From assembly GCA_934593275.1 (NCBI GenBank), contig CAKTQE010000053.1, positions 1 through 17,243 on the forward strand: a stretch of DNA of 17,243 bases, written 5' to 3'. Position numbers and translations under genes: made by a program. Shown piece by piece: positions 7,672-16,715 of this stretch. Below the pieces are notes generated by a model. The model saw only the letters and a program-made list of their open reading frames with translations, did no database searches and was not told the origin of the DNA. The number at the start of each line of letters is the position of its first letter. Position 1 is the stretch's first letter. The stretch is from an uncultured Oscillospiraceae bacterium. Its GTDB lineage: Bacteria > Bacillota > Clostridia > Oscillospirales > Oscillospiraceae.

Positions 7672-9141
7672 TTACATCATATTGGTATAGCCCATGAGAT
7701 ACCGGTCCACTTCTTTGGCGCAGGCACGGCCCTCGGCAATGCCCCAGACCACCAGACTTTGGCCCCGGCGGCAGTCACCGGCGGCGAAAATGTGGTCAAT
7801 GGAGGTGTGATAATTGACGGTAAGGAGATTGCCCCGGTTGTCACGGGGCAGGTCAAAGGCCTGGGCCACGTAGTCCTGCACCCCGGTGAAACCGGCGGCG
7901 ATCAGCAGCAGGTCACAGGGAATTTCTTCTTCGCTGCCCGGCAGGGGCTGCATCCGTGTCTGGCCGTTTTCGGTTTTCGGTTCCAGGCGGACGGTCCGCA
8001 GGGAATGGACGGCACCGTCTTCCCCGCAAAGGATTTCTTTGACGGTGGTCTGGTATCTTCTGGGGTCGCTGCCAAACCGGGCAATGGCCTCCTGCTGGCC
8101 GTAGTCGGTTTTTAGAACCTTGGGCCACTGGGGCCAGGGGTTGGAGGGCTGCCGGGTGGCGGGGGGCTTGCCCATCATTTCCAGCTGGGTAACGGAAGCG
8201 CAGCCCTGCCGGATGGCGGTACCCACGCAGTCGTTGCCCGTGTCACCGCCGCCGACGATCACCACATGTCTGTCTTTGGCGGTGATGGCGAAATCTTCCG
8301 TGATACCAATGACCTTTTTGGTGGCGGCGGTGAGATAATCCACCGCAAACCAGACCCCCTGGGCATCCATTCCAGGCACATTCAGGCTTCTGGGGGTTTT
8401 GGAGCCGCAGCACAGTACCACAGCATCAAACTCCTCTTTCAGCTCCTCCGGGGTAACATCCAAGCCTACGTTGGTGTTCACCCGGAATTCCACCCCCTCG
8501 GACTCCATCAAAGCGATTCTCCGGGCGATGACACTTTTGTCCAGCTTCATATTGGGAATGCCGTACATCAGCAGTCCCCCGGGGCGGTCTTCCCGTTCCA
8601 ATACCGTGACACTGTGGCCCCGGTGGTTCAGTCGGTCCGCCACGGCCAGACCGGAGGGGCCGGAACCCACCACCGCCACATGCTTCCCACTGCGGACCGG
8701 CGGCACCCTGGGCGTGACCCAGCCGCTGCTGAATCCCCACTCGATCACGGCAAGCTCGTTATTCTGCACGGTCACGCTGTCGCCGTTCAGGCCGCAGGTA
8801 CAGGCCGCCTCGCACAGAGCGGGGCATACACGGCCTGTAAACTCCGGGAAGTTGTTGGTTTTGGTCAGACGGGAAAGGGCCTCCTGCCAGTTGCCGTTGT
8901 AGATTTCATCGTTCCACTCCGGAATGAGATTGTGCAGGGGACACCCGCTGAACATGCCGCCGAAACTGTCGCCGGACTGGCAGAACGGCACACCGCAGTT
9001 CATGCACCGGGCGGCTTGCTGCCGACGTTGGGGGGCATTCAAAGGGGGATGGAACTCCCGGAAGCTCTGTATCCGCTCCATGGGAGCCACGGTGTCGTTC
9101 ATTGTTCTGGGATATTCCAGAAAACCGGTTGCTTTTCCCAT
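7672..9141 (-). CDS. gltD: Glutamate synthase (NADPH) small subunit
   Basis: GltD (489 residues; E. coli 472) passes electrons from NADPH through FAD and iron-sulfur clusters to GltB for reductive formation of glutamate from 2-oxoglutarate and the glutamine amide. Visible are the N-terminal cysteine clusters (Cys46, 49, 54, 67, then Cys106, 110, 114, 116), the FAD-binding GSGPSG at 159-164 and a second dinucleotide motif GGGDTG at 297-302. It ends with the typical FAAGDCRRGQSLVVWGIAEG region for FAD contact. The start lies two bases after the gltB stop, and its AAGGAGG site is inside the gltB 3' end, so translation is coupled. It is the last gene of the glnN-gltB-gltD operon. Confidence 0.97.
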   Translation of the reverse strand: MGKATGFLEYPRTMNDTVAPMERIQSFREFHPPLNAPQRRQQAARCMNCGVPFCQSGDSFGGMFSGCPLHNLIPEWNDEIYNGNWQEALSRLTKTNNFPEFTGRVCPALCEAACTCGLNGDSVTVQNNELAVIEWGFSSGWVTPRVPPVRSGKHVAVVGSGPSGLAVADRLNHRGHSVTVLEREDRPGGLLMYGIPNMKLDKSVIARRIALMESEGVEFRVNTNVGLDVTPEELKEEFDAVVLCCGSKTPRSLNVPGMDAQGVWFAVDYLTAATKKVIGITEDFAITAKDRHVVIVGGGDTGNDCVGTAIRQGCASVTQLEMMGKPPATRQPSNPWPQWPKVLKTDYGQQEAIARFGSDPRRYQTTVKEILCGEDGAVHSLRTVRLEPKTENGQTRMQPLPGSEEEIPCDLLLIAAGFTGVQDYVAQAFDLPRDNRGNLLTVNYHTSIDHIFAAGDCRRGQSLVVWGIAEGRACAKEVDRYLMGYTNMM

Positions 9142-9143
9142 GC

Positions 9144-12100
9144 TTACGCCTCCTTGCTCACGGAATAAAAGGCTTCCATGGTGGCCTGTTCGTGGTCCAT
9201 TCCTTTTTCCTCCATCTGTCCAATGGCGGAAATCATTTTCTGATAGTCATTGGGGATGATTTTCTTGAATTTTGGCAGATACTCCGGAAAATGCTCCAGG
9301 ATTTCCCGGCCAAAGGCGGAGTCCGTCTCTGCTACATGAGCTTCAATCAAGGCCCGCAGCTCCGCCGCGTCATGGCGTTCGGTAACGGCACTGATGGAGA
9401 CCATCTGCTTGTTGAGCCTTAAGTACAGGTCGTGGTCCGTATCCAGCACGTAGGCAATGCCGCCGCTCATACCGGCGGCGAAATTCTTTCCGGTTTTGCC
9501 CAGGATCACGGCCCGGCCACCGGTCATGTATTCGCAGCCGTGGTCGCCGCAGCCCTCTACCACCGCCACGGCACCGGAATTGCGGACACAGAACCGCTCT
9601 CCGGCCACGCCGCAGATGAAGGCCTTTCCGGAGGTGGCCCCATAAAGGGCCACATTTCCGATGATCACATTGTCCTTGGCGGGGAACTGGGCATTGGCCC
9701 GGGGTTTCACCACCAGCTTGCCGCCGGATAGCCCTTTGCCAAAGTAGTCGTTGGCATCCCCCTCCAGGGAAATGGTGAGGCCCTTGGGGATAAAGGCACC
9801 GAAAGACTGTCCGCCGCCTCCCTGGCAATGCACCTGGTAGGTGTCTTCTTCCAGGGTATCGCCAAAACGGCGGGTGATCTCGCTGCCAAGAATGGTACCC
9901 AGAGTCCGGTCTACGCTGGAAACCCGCAGCTCGGCACTGTGGGGCTTCCGCTTCCGGAAGCTGGGTTCAAAGTCCGGCAGCAGTGTTTTTACATCCAGGG
10001 TCTTTTCCAGCTCAAAATCAAACTGGTCCTTTGCTTCAAAATGGGTGGGCGGTAGGGGGGCGAGAATGGCACGCAGGTCAATGGTATCCGCCCGGTGGGT
10101 GATGCGCCCCACTCTGGGGGCGATCAGGTCAGTCCTGCCAACCAGTTCGTCAACGGTCCGCACCCCCAGCTTGGCCATGATTTCCCGCAGCTGCTCCGCA
10201 ATGAACAGCATAAAATTCATAACATATTCCGGTTTGCCGGAAAAACGGCACCGCAAATCCGGATTCTGGGTGGCAATGCCTACGGGACAGGTGTCCAGAT
10301 TGCACACCCGCATCATCACGCAGCCCATGGAAACCAGCGGGGCCGTGGCAAAGCCAAATTCCTCCGCTCCAAGAATGCAGGCGATGGCCACATCCCGCCC
10401 GCTCATCAGCTTGCCATCGGTTTCCAGCCGGACACGGGAGCGCAGTCCGTTGCGAATCAAAGTCTGGTGGGCCTCCGCAAGGCCCAGCTCCCAGGGAAGC
10501 CCCGCATTATGAATGGAGCTTTTGGGGGCGGCACCGGAGCCGCCGTCATAGCCGGAAATCAGAACACAGCCTGCCCCTGCCTTGGCAACGCCCGCGGCAA
10601 TGGTGCCGACCCCCGCCTCGGATACCAGCTTCACGGAGATCCGGGCATCCCGGTTGGCGTTTTTCAGGTCGTAGATCAGCTGGGCCAGGTCCTCAATGGA
10701 ATAGATGTCGTGGTGGGGCGGGGGAGAGATCAGGGAGACACCGGGGGTGGAGCAGCGGGTCTTGGCGATCCAGGGATAGACCTTTTTTCCTGGTAGATGA
10801 CCGCCCTCGCCGGGTTTCGCCCCCTGGGCCATTTTGATTTGGATTTCTTTGGCACTGTTTAAGTAGGCACTGGTCACACCGAACCGGGCAGAGGCCACCT
10901 GCTTGATGGCACTGTTGCGGATGGTGCCGAACCGGGCAGGGTCTTCGCCGCCCTCGCCGGAGTTGGATTTGCCCCCCAGGGTGTTCATGGCAATGGCCAT
11001 GGTGGTATGGGCTTCCTCGGAAATGGAGCCATAGGACATGGCCCCGGTCTTAAACCGTTTGACGATTTCACGGGCAGGCTCCACCTGCTCCAAGGGAATG
11101 CCGCCGTCCTCCGGGAACCGGAAGTCCATCAGTCCCCGCAGGGTGTGGGGTTTGCGCTCATCGTCCACCATATCCGTATACGCCCGGAATTTTTCATAGG
11201 AGCCGGAACGAACCGCCTCCCGCAGGGCCACAATGGTTTTGGGAGAATACAGATGATCCTCGGCACCGCTGCCGGAACGGAGCTTGTGGGTGCCGGTGGA
11301 GTCTAAGGTGGTGTCTACCCCCAGATCCAGGGGGTCAAAGGCATGGTTATGCCGCCACTGTACACCCTCACCGATCTCCTGGAGGCCAATGCCCTCCACC
11401 GGGCTGACGGTGTTTGTAAAGTAACTGTCGATCACATCCCGGCAGATGCCAACGGCTTCAAAAATCTGGGCGGACTGGTAGGATTGCAGGGTGGAAATGC
11501 CCATTTTAGAGGCGATTTTCACGATTCCGTGGAGAATGGCATCATTATAATCCCGGATGGCCTGGTGGGTATCTTTGTCCAGCCGGTTCTTTTCCACCAG
11601 CTCCGCCACACATTCCTGGGCCAGATAAGGGTTGATGGCCCGGGCACCGTAGCCAAGCAACGTGGCAAAATGGTGGACGTCCCTTGGCTCGGCGGATTCC
11701 AGAATCATAGACACCGCCGTCCGCTTTTTGGTGCGGATCAGGTATTGCTCAATGGCGGATACGGCAAGCAAAGAGGGGATGGCCATGTGGTATTCATCCA
11801 CCCCCCGGTCAGACAGAATGATCACGTTTGTGCCGTCACGGTAAGCCCGGTCCACCTCTACAAACAGCCGGTCCAGGGCGTTTTTCAAGGAGGCATTTTT
11901 ATAGTACAGCAGACTGATGGTCTGCACCCGGAAGCCAGGGCGGTTCATGTTCCGGATCTGCATCAGCTCCAGGGAGGTGAGGATGGGCTGCCGGATTTCC
12001 AGCACCCGGCAGTTTTCGGGCCGCTCCCGGAGAAGATTGCCGTCAGAACCGATGTATACGGTGGTATCTGTGACGATTTCCTCCCGCATGGCATCGATGG

Positions 12101-13640
12101 GCGGGTTGGTCACCTGGGCAAAAAGCTGCTTGAAATAGTTAAATAGTGGCTGGTGGGTTTCGGAAAGCACCGCCAGCGGGATGTCTGTACCCATGGAGGT
12201 GATTTTTTCGGAGCCGGTTTTGGCCATGGTCAAAATGGCGTCGTTGATGTCCTCATAGGTGTAGCCAAAGGCCTTGTAAAGCTTGTCCCGCTGTTCCTGG
12301 GCGTATACGGGAACCTTGTGGTTGGGTACTGGCAGCTGCTCCAGGGTCACCAGATTCTGGTCCAGCCACTCACCGAAAGGCTCCCGGTCCGTAAAGGCGG
12401 CTTTGCAGTCCTCATCGGAGATGACGGTTTTCTGAATCGTGTCTACCAGAAGCATTTTTCCGGGCTGCAGCCGGGATTTGCACACAATGTTTTCCTCTGG
12501 GATGTCCAGAACACCTACCTCAGAGGAGACAATGAGCCGCCGGTCCTTGGTGATATAGTAACGGGCGGGCCGCAGACCGTTTCGGTCCAGCACGGCACCC
12601 ATGATGTCACCATCGGAAAAGAAAATGGCGGCAGGGCCGTCCCAAGGCTCCATCATGGTGGAGTAATAGTGATAAAAATCCCGCTTCTTCCGGGACATTC
12701 CCGCATCGTTTCTCCAAGGCTCTGGGATGGTGATCATCACAGCCAGTGGCAGGGGAATGCCGTTCATCATCAGAAATTCCAGGGTGTTGTCCAGCATGGC
12801 GGAGTCGGAGCCGCTTTTGGAGATGACCGGCAGCACCTTGTCCATGTCCTGCTCCATGCAGGAAGAGGCCATGGTTTCCTCCCGGGCTAGCATTCTGTCG
12901 GCGTTGCCACGGATGGTATTGATCTCTCCGTTGTGCAAAATCAGCCGATTGGGGTGGGCCCGCTCCCAACTGGGGGTGGTATTGGTGGAAAAACGGGAGT
13001 GGACCATGGCAATGGCACTTTCGTAGCGGTCCTGCTGCAAATCGGGGTAAAAGGCCCGCAGCTGCTTTACCAGGAACATGCCCTTGTACACCACGGTCCG
13101 GGAGGAAAAGGAGCAGACATAGGTGGTGTCGCAGCTCTGCTCAAAGACCCGGCGGATCACATAGAGCTTCCGGTCAAAGTCCAGCCCCCGGCCCACCTCC
13201 GGGGGCCGGGTCACGAAGCACTGATAGATGGCGGGCATGGACTGCCTTGCCTTGGCACCCAGAACATCCGGCATCGTGGGGACTTCCCGCCAGCCCGCAA
13301 AGGGAACGCCCTCCTTGCGGCAGACCACCTCCAAGAGCTTTTGGGCCTGACGGCGTTTCAAATCGTCCCGGGGGAGGAAGAACATTCCTACACCGTAGTC
13401 CCCCTTTTCTCCCAAGGGGATCCCCAGACCGGAGAAGAAAGAGTGGCAGATCTGCAGCAGTACGCCAACACCGTCACCTACCTCGCCGGTGGCATCCTTT
13501 CCGGCCCGATGCTCCAACCGCTCTACAATGGTCAGGGCATCGGAAACGATCTCATGGCTGGGAATGCCATCGATGCTGACAACGGCACCAATGCCGCAGG
13601 CATCGTGTTCAAATTGTTGGGAATACAGTGTATTGTCCAT
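9144..13640 (-). CDS. gltB: Glutamate synthase (NADPH) large subunit
   Basis: GltB (1498 residues, normal length) hydrolyses glutamine and uses the ammonia with 2-oxoglutarate to give two glutamates. Domains in order: a class II glutaminase whose catalytic Cys15 (EHDACGIG) should be exposed by removal of a 14-residue propeptide; a central domain (about 430-750); the FMN-binding synthase barrel (about 800-1190) with SPPPHHDIYSIEDL, SGYDGGSGA and the 3Fe-4S ligands Cys1107, Cys1113 and Cys1118 (C-x5-C-x4-C); and a C-terminal GXGXG helix domain (about 1230-1470). The ATG is preceded by CAAAGGAGA, and the gene starts 16 bases after the glnN stop. It has no promoter of its own in view, so it depends on the glnN promoter and leader. 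Confidence 0.98.
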   Translation of the reverse strand: MDNTLYSQQFEHDACGIGAVVSIDGIPSHEIVSDALTIVERLEHRAGKDATGEVGDGVGVLLQICHSFFSGLGIPLGEKGDYGVGMFFLPRDDLKRRQAQKLLEVVCRKEGVPFAGWREVPTMPDVLGAKARQSMPAIYQCFVTRPPEVGRGLDFDRKLYVIRRVFEQSCDTTYVCSFSSRTVVYKGMFLVKQLRAFYPDLQQDRYESAIAMVHSRFSTNTTPSWERAHPNRLILHNGEINTIRGNADRMLAREETMASSCMEQDMDKVLPVISKSGSDSAMLDNTLEFLMMNGIPLPLAVMITIPEPWRNDAGMSRKKRDFYHYYSTMMEPWDGPAAIFFSDGDIMGAVLDRNGLRPARYYITKDRRLIVSSEVGVLDIPEENIVCKSRLQPGKMLLVDTIQKTVISDEDCKAAFTDREPFGEWLDQNLVTLEQLPVPNHKVPVYAQEQRDKLYKAFGYTYEDINDAILTMAKTGSEKITSMGTDIPLAVLSETHQPLFNYFKQLFAQVTNPPIDAMREEIVTDTTVYIGSDGNLLRERPENCRVLEIRQPILTSLELMQIRNMNRPGFRVQTISLLYYKNASLKNALDRLFVEVDRAYRDGTNVIILSDRGVDEYHMAIPSLLAVSAIEQYLIRTKKRTAVSMILESAEPRDVHHFATLLGYGARAINPYLAQECVAELVEKNRLDKDTHQAIRDYNDAILHGIVKIASKMGISTLQSYQSAQIFEAVGICRDVIDSYFTNTVSPVEGIGLQEIGEGVQWRHNHAFDPLDLGVDTTLDSTGTHKLRSGSGAEDHLYSPKTIVALREAVRSGSYEKFRAYTDMVDDERKPHTLRGLMDFRFPEDGGIPLEQVEPAREIVKRFKTGAMSYGSISEEAHTTMAIAMNTLGGKSNSGEGGEDPARFGTIRNSAIKQVASARFGVTSAYLNSAKEIQIKMAQGAKPGEGGHLPGKKVYPWIAKTRCSTPGVSLISPPPHHDIYSIEDLAQLIYDLKNANRDARISVKLVSEAGVGTIAAGVAKAGAGCVLISGYDGGSGAAPKSSIHNAGLPWELGLAEAHQTLIRNGLRSRVRLETDGKLMSGRDVAIACILGAEEFGFATAPLVSMGCVMMRVCNLDTCPVGIATQNPDLRCRFSGKPEYVMNFMLFIAEQLREIMAKLGVRTVDELVGRTDLIAPRVGRITHRADTIDLRAILAPLPPTHFEAKDQFDFELEKTLDVKTLLPDFEPSFRKRKPHSAELRVSSVDRTLGTILGSEITRRFGDTLEEDTYQVHCQGGGGQSFGAFIPKGLTISLEGDANDYFGKGLSGGKLVVKPRANAQFPAKDNVIIGNVALYGATSGKAFICGVAGERFCVRNSGAVAVVEGCGDHGCEYMTGGRAVILGKTGKNFAAGMSGGIAYVLDTDHDLYLRLNKQMVSISAVTERHDAAELRALIEAHVAETDSAFGREILEHFPEYLPKFKKIIPNDYQKMISAIGQMEEKGMDHEQATMEAFYSVSKEA

Positions 13641-13656
13641 GGTTGTCTCCTTTGGT

Positions 13657-15750
13657 TTATCGTACCCCGAACAGAATCTCTCCGTAGCTGGGGTAGGGCC
13701 ACTGCTTGCCGTCGGACAGGGTTTCCATTTTGTCCACGGCGGTGCGCAGCCGGGTCATGTCTTCAATGATGGTGGTCTTGAAGCCCTGGGCCATGGCGGC
13801 GGCACCGGTCACGGCCTTGACCTGGGCCAGGTCTCTTTCCAGGGTCCCGGCGGCTTCATAGGTGGTGGCTACCAGGTCGCTGAGAGCCGTCAAGGTTTCT
13901 TTTTCATAGGTGCAGTCGGTATCCGGCAGCACCGCCAGCTTTTCGGCGGCATTCCTGGCCAGTTCTCCGGAGAACCGGGACATGGCGGGCAGAATATCCC
14001 GTTTGGTCATGTCCAGCATGGTCTGGGCTTCAATACCCAAGACCTTGCAGTAGTTTTCCAGCTTGACCTCGTGGCGGGCGTAGATTTCCGGCTCACTGTA
14101 AACGCCGTGGGTGGTGTACAGGCGGATGTTCTTTTCGTCCAGCAGATGGGCCAGGGCATCGGGGGTGGTTTTCAGGTTCAGAAGCCCTCTGCGCTCCGCT
14201 TCCCGCACCCAGCTTTCGTCATAGCCGTCACCGTTGAAGATGATGCGCTTGTGCTGCCGGATGGTGTCCTGAATCAGGGTGTGGAGCCGGGTTTCAAAGT
14301 TGTCGCAGCCCTCCAGAATGTCCGCAAACTCCTGCAGCTCCTGGGCCACGGCGGTGTTCAGCACGGTGTTGGCGCAGGAGATGGACTCGGAGGAACCCAG
14401 CATCCGGAACTCAAATTTGTTGCCGGTAAAGGCAAAGGGGCTGGTGCGGTTCCGGTCAGTTGTATCCTTCTGGAACTTGGGCAGGGTGTGAACGCCAATG
14501 CGCATGACTTCCTTTTCATGGCCATCGTAAGCCACGTCCTTTTCAATGCACTCCAGAATCTCGCTGAGGTCGCTGCCTAAGAACATGGAAACAATGGCGG
14601 GAGGTGCTTCGTTGGCACCCAGACGGTGGTCATTTCCCGCGGAGGCCACGCTGATCCGCAGCAGATCCTGATATTCGTCTACGGCCTTGATCACGGCGCA
14701 CAGGAACAGCAGAAATTGGGCGTTTTCATAGGGGGTGGTGCCGGGGTCTAAGAGGTTCACACCGGTGTCAGTGGAAATGGACCAGTTGTTGTGTTTGCCG
14801 GAGCCGTTGACTCCATCAAAGGGCTTTTCGTGGAGCAGACACACCAGCCCGTGCCGCTTGGCCACTTTCTGCATCAGCTCCATGGTCAGCTGGTTGTGGT
14901 CGGCGGCAATGTTGGTGGTGGTAAAGATGGGGGCCAGCTCGTGCTGGGCAGGGGCCACCTCGTTGTGCTCGGTCTTGGCCAGGATCCCCAGCTTCCACAG
15001 CTCGTTGTTCAGGTCTTTCATGTACTCCGCAACTCTGGGCTTGATGGCACCAAAGTAGTGGTCATCCAGCTCCTGGCCCTTGGGGGGCTTGGCACCGAAA
15101 AGAGTCCGGCCGGTATAAATCAAATCCTTTCTGGCATCATACATGGCCTTATCCACCAGGAAATACTCCTGCTCCGGGCCAACGGTGGTCTTAACAGAGG
15201 TCACATCCTCATTGCCAAAGAGCTTCAGCACCCGCAGTGCCTGACGGTTGATGGCCTCCATAGACCGCAGCAGAGAGGTTTTCTGGTCCAGGGCCTCCCC
15301 GCCGTAGGAGCAGAACACCGTGGGGATGCACAGGACACCGTCTTTGATAAAGGCGTAGGACGTGGCGTCCCAGGCGGTGTAGCCTCTGGCCTCAAAGGTG
15401 GCCCGCAGACCGCCGGAGGGGAAAGAACTGGCATCCGGCTCTCCCTGGATCAGCTCTTTTCCGGAGAATTCCATAATGATTTTGCCGCCGTCCTTGGGGG
15501 AGATGAAGCTGTCGTGCTTCTCCGCCGTCACGCCGGTCAGGGGCTGGAACCAATGGGTAAAGTGGGTGGCACCCTTTTCCACCGCCCAGTCTTTCATGGC
15601 ATTGGCCACCACCGTGGCTACATTCATATCCAGGTGCTTCCCCAGTTTGATGGTGCGCTGGAGGGTTTTGTAGGTTTCCTTTGGCAGACGGGCCTGCATT
15701 GTCGCATCGTCAAAGACCATTGATGAGAAGATTTCTGTGACCATATTCAT
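13657..15750 (-). CDS. glnN: Glutamine synthetase type III
   Basis: A 697-residue GS of the large type III family (GlnN, about 700-730 residues, known from Bacteroides, cyanobacteria and Clostridia). It makes glutamine from glutamate, ammonium and ATP. Conserved motifs: GPEQEYFL (Glu193, Glu195), [14 protein letters not shown] (261-274), [12 protein letters not shown] (315-326), [13 protein letters not shown] and [11 protein letters not shown]. It heads the operon with gltB and gltD, giving a complete GS-GOGAT cycle in one transcript. Two starts are possible: ATG at 15750, three bases after AAAGGGG, or ATG at 15744 with a more usual 9-base spacing; they differ by two residues. All motifs needed for catalysis are present, so this is the likely main GS of the locus, in contrast to the divergent type I protein at 5806. 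Confidence 0.97.
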   Translation of the reverse strand: MNMVTEIFSSMVFDDATMQARLPKETYKTLQRTIKLGKHLDMNVATVVANAMKDWAVEKGATHFTHWFQPLTGVTAEKHDSFISPKDGGKIIMEFSGKELIQGEPDASSFPSGGLRATFEARGYTAWDATSYAFIKDGVLCIPTVFCSYGGEALDQKTSLLRSMEAINRQALRVLKLFGNEDVTSVKTTVGPEQEYFLVDKAMYDARKDLIYTGRTLFGAKPPKGQELDDHYFGAIKPRVAEYMKDLNNELWKLGILAKTEHNEVAPAQHELAPIFTTTNIAADHNQLTMELMQKVAKRHGLVCLLHEKPFDGVNGSGKHNNWSISTDTGVNLLDPGTTPYENAQFLLFLCAVIKAVDEYQDLLRISVASAGNDHRLGANEAPPAIVSMFLGSDLSEILECIEKDVAYDGHEKEVMRIGVHTLPKFQKDTTDRNRTSPFAFTGNKFEFRMLGSSESISCANTVLNTAVAQELQEFADILEGCDNFETRLHTLIQDTIRQHKRIIFNGDGYDESWVREAERRGLLNLKTTPDALAHLLDEKNIRLYTTHGVYSEPEIYARHEVKLENYCKVLGIEAQTMLDMTKRDILPAMSRFSGELARNAAEKLAVLPDTDCTYEKETLTALSDLVATTYEAAGTLERDLAQVKAVTGAAAMAQGFKTTIIEDMTRLRTAVDKMETLSDGKQWPYPSYGEILFGVR

Positions 15751-15766
15751 GTTCCCCTTTCAGAAT

Positions 15767-15822
15767 AAAAACGGCGACAAGGACTGTCTATGGGTTTCCC
15801 CACAGACGACATCCTTGTCGCC
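15767..15822 (-). terminator. Leader terminator (attenuator) before glnN
   Basis: On the - strand, GGCGACAAGGA (15812-15822) pairs perfectly over 11 bp with TCCTTGTCGCC (15773-15783). Inside is a second 9-bp stem, GTCTGTGGG/CCCATAGAC, closed by a GAAA tetraloop. Five T follow (15767-15771) after one G. It lies between promoter and gene, so it should stop transcription of glnN-gltBD unless prevented. Its 5' arm includes the 5' stem and most of the loop of the hexaloop hairpin. Confidence 0.85.
15805..15822 (-). promoter_or_regulatory. ANTAR-type hexaloop hairpin, glnN leader
   Basis: The RNA reads GGCGAC-AAGGAU-GUCGUC: a 6-bp stem (one G-U) and a hexaloop with A1 and G4. It starts about 35 nt after the predicted transcription start, further downstream than in the other two leaders. 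It shares its bases with the 5' arm of the leader terminator. Confidence 0.74.
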
Positions 15823-15863
15823 TTGCTTGCCATATTCAAAAGCCATGGGCTTTGTATGGGGGT

Positions 15864-15892
15864 ATCTTACTCCTATCTTTTTGCAATGTCAA
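15864..15892 (-). promoter_or_regulatory. glnN-gltB-gltD operon promoter
   Basis: The - strand carries TTGACA (-35, 15887-15892), a 17-base spacer and TAAGAT (-10, 15864-15869). Transcription should start near 15857, giving a leader of about 107 nt. Just downstream is an inverted repeat AAAGCC-CAT-GGCTTT (15840-15854). TTGCAA occurs on both sides of the -35 box (15881-15886 and 15902-15907), slightly resembling the repeat at the asnB promoter. Confidence 0.8.
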
Positions 15893-15923
15893 ATACTTTT
15901 TCTTGCAAATTTTACGTTTTGTA

Positions 15924-15940
15924 CAATGTGATACCCATTG
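15924..15940. repeat. Short inverted repeat upstream of glnN promoter
   Basis: CAATG (15924-15928) and CATTG (15936-15940) form a 5-bp inverted repeat with a 7-base centre, about 40 bases downstream of the end of the unrecognised minus-strand gene. There is no T run, so it is at best a weak terminator for that gene or a protein site. Confidence 0.25.
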
Positions 15941-15979
15941 AAACAGGGCGGGGGGAATGGGCTTGTGCAGGATGACACA

Positions 15980-16687
15980 TCATGTATTTGCACAGCTTCC
16001 CTCCGGCGGCCCAAACTCCTGCCACAGCCCCAGGGCCATGGAGACTCCCAGAGGTTCAGCCCGTGCAAGAAGCTTTTGAAGGCAGGCCCGGTCCCGGTAC
16101 AGGTGAAACAAAAATCCCTGGGCCGTTTCCCGGATGGTATACCGGCAGCAGAGGGCCGCATCATAGAAGCCTCCGGACAAAGGGCGATTCTCCGGGGCGC
16201 GGGTGGTACCAGCCGGGGTCAGGGTCAGATGAAGCCCTTGCAGACAGGTGTCCAGCCAGATTTCCCGGCCCTGCCAGGGGGCAAGATGGGTTTCAACAGC
16301 ACAGTCTACAGGCACCGGCGGCAGAAACACAGGACACCCCTCCGGGGCATATTCCGGCGGGGCGGCCACCGGGCAGGGAAGCTGCCGGGCCAAAAAGGCG
16401 GCCAGAGACCGTTGGGCGGCGACCCCCGGCCTTTGAAAGTCCAGCACCAGCCCCCGACAGGAGCAGCGGGCAAGGAATCGGGCCAGGGTCTCCGTGATTT
16501 CCGGGATACCCTGGTTTTCCAGGGGGGTGTGGTCATCCAGAATGAGCATCGCCCCTTTGGGAAGGGCCTGGGGGAGTTTGGATAGTCCCTCTTGGGAAAA
16601 ATGGATGCCGAAACAGGCAAGGAATGGCGGCGGGGAATTTTTCAAAAGTTCCGGCTCCGTCATGGCCAGATACTGCGGGATACCCAT
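15980..16687 (-). CDS. Unrecognised protein, 235 residues
   Basis: I do not recognise this family. The ATG at 16687 (MGIPQYLAMTEPEL) has AAGGAGG eight bases upstream; the frame is open further to 16735 without a better site. The protein has no signal peptide or membrane segment that I can see. It has alternating hydrophobic strand-like stretches (FLACFGIHF, GAMLILDD, GLVLDFQRP, EIWLDT, GFLFHLYRD) separated by helical, Ala/Leu-rich stretches, as in alpha/beta or barrel-like folds. Cysteines are fairly many (eight) but not in a metal-binding pattern. Codon use looks like that of its neighbours. It is transcribed toward glnN with about 230 bases between, and no clear terminator follows it, so some read-through into glnN is possible. 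No function is proposed. Confidence 0.75.
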   Translation of the reverse strand: MGIPQYLAMTEPELLKNSPPPFLACFGIHFSQEGLSKLPQALPKGAMLILDDHTPLENQGIPEITETLARFLARCSCRGLVLDFQRPGVAAQRSLAAFLARQLPCPVAAPPEYAPEGCPVFLPPVPVDCAVETHLAPWQGREIWLDTCLQGLHLTLTPAGTTRAPENRPLSGGFYDAALCCRYTIRETAQGFLFHLYRDRACLQKLLARAEPLGVSMALGLWQEFGPPEGSCANT

Positions 16688-16715
16688 GGACAAATCCTCC
16701 TTTCCGTGGTATACT
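16687..16715 (+). promoter_or_regulatory. Promoter of the yqeG-like gene
   Basis: TGGACA (16687-16692), a 17-base spacer and TATACT (16710-16715) fit a sigma-A promoter reading right, with a start near 16722. It overlaps the ribosome binding site and start codon of the divergent unrecognised gene. TATACTGA here (16710-16717) is repeated in inverted orientation at 16762-16769, where it could be the -10 element for the minus-strand gene, although no good -35 box accompanies it there. Confidence 0.6.
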
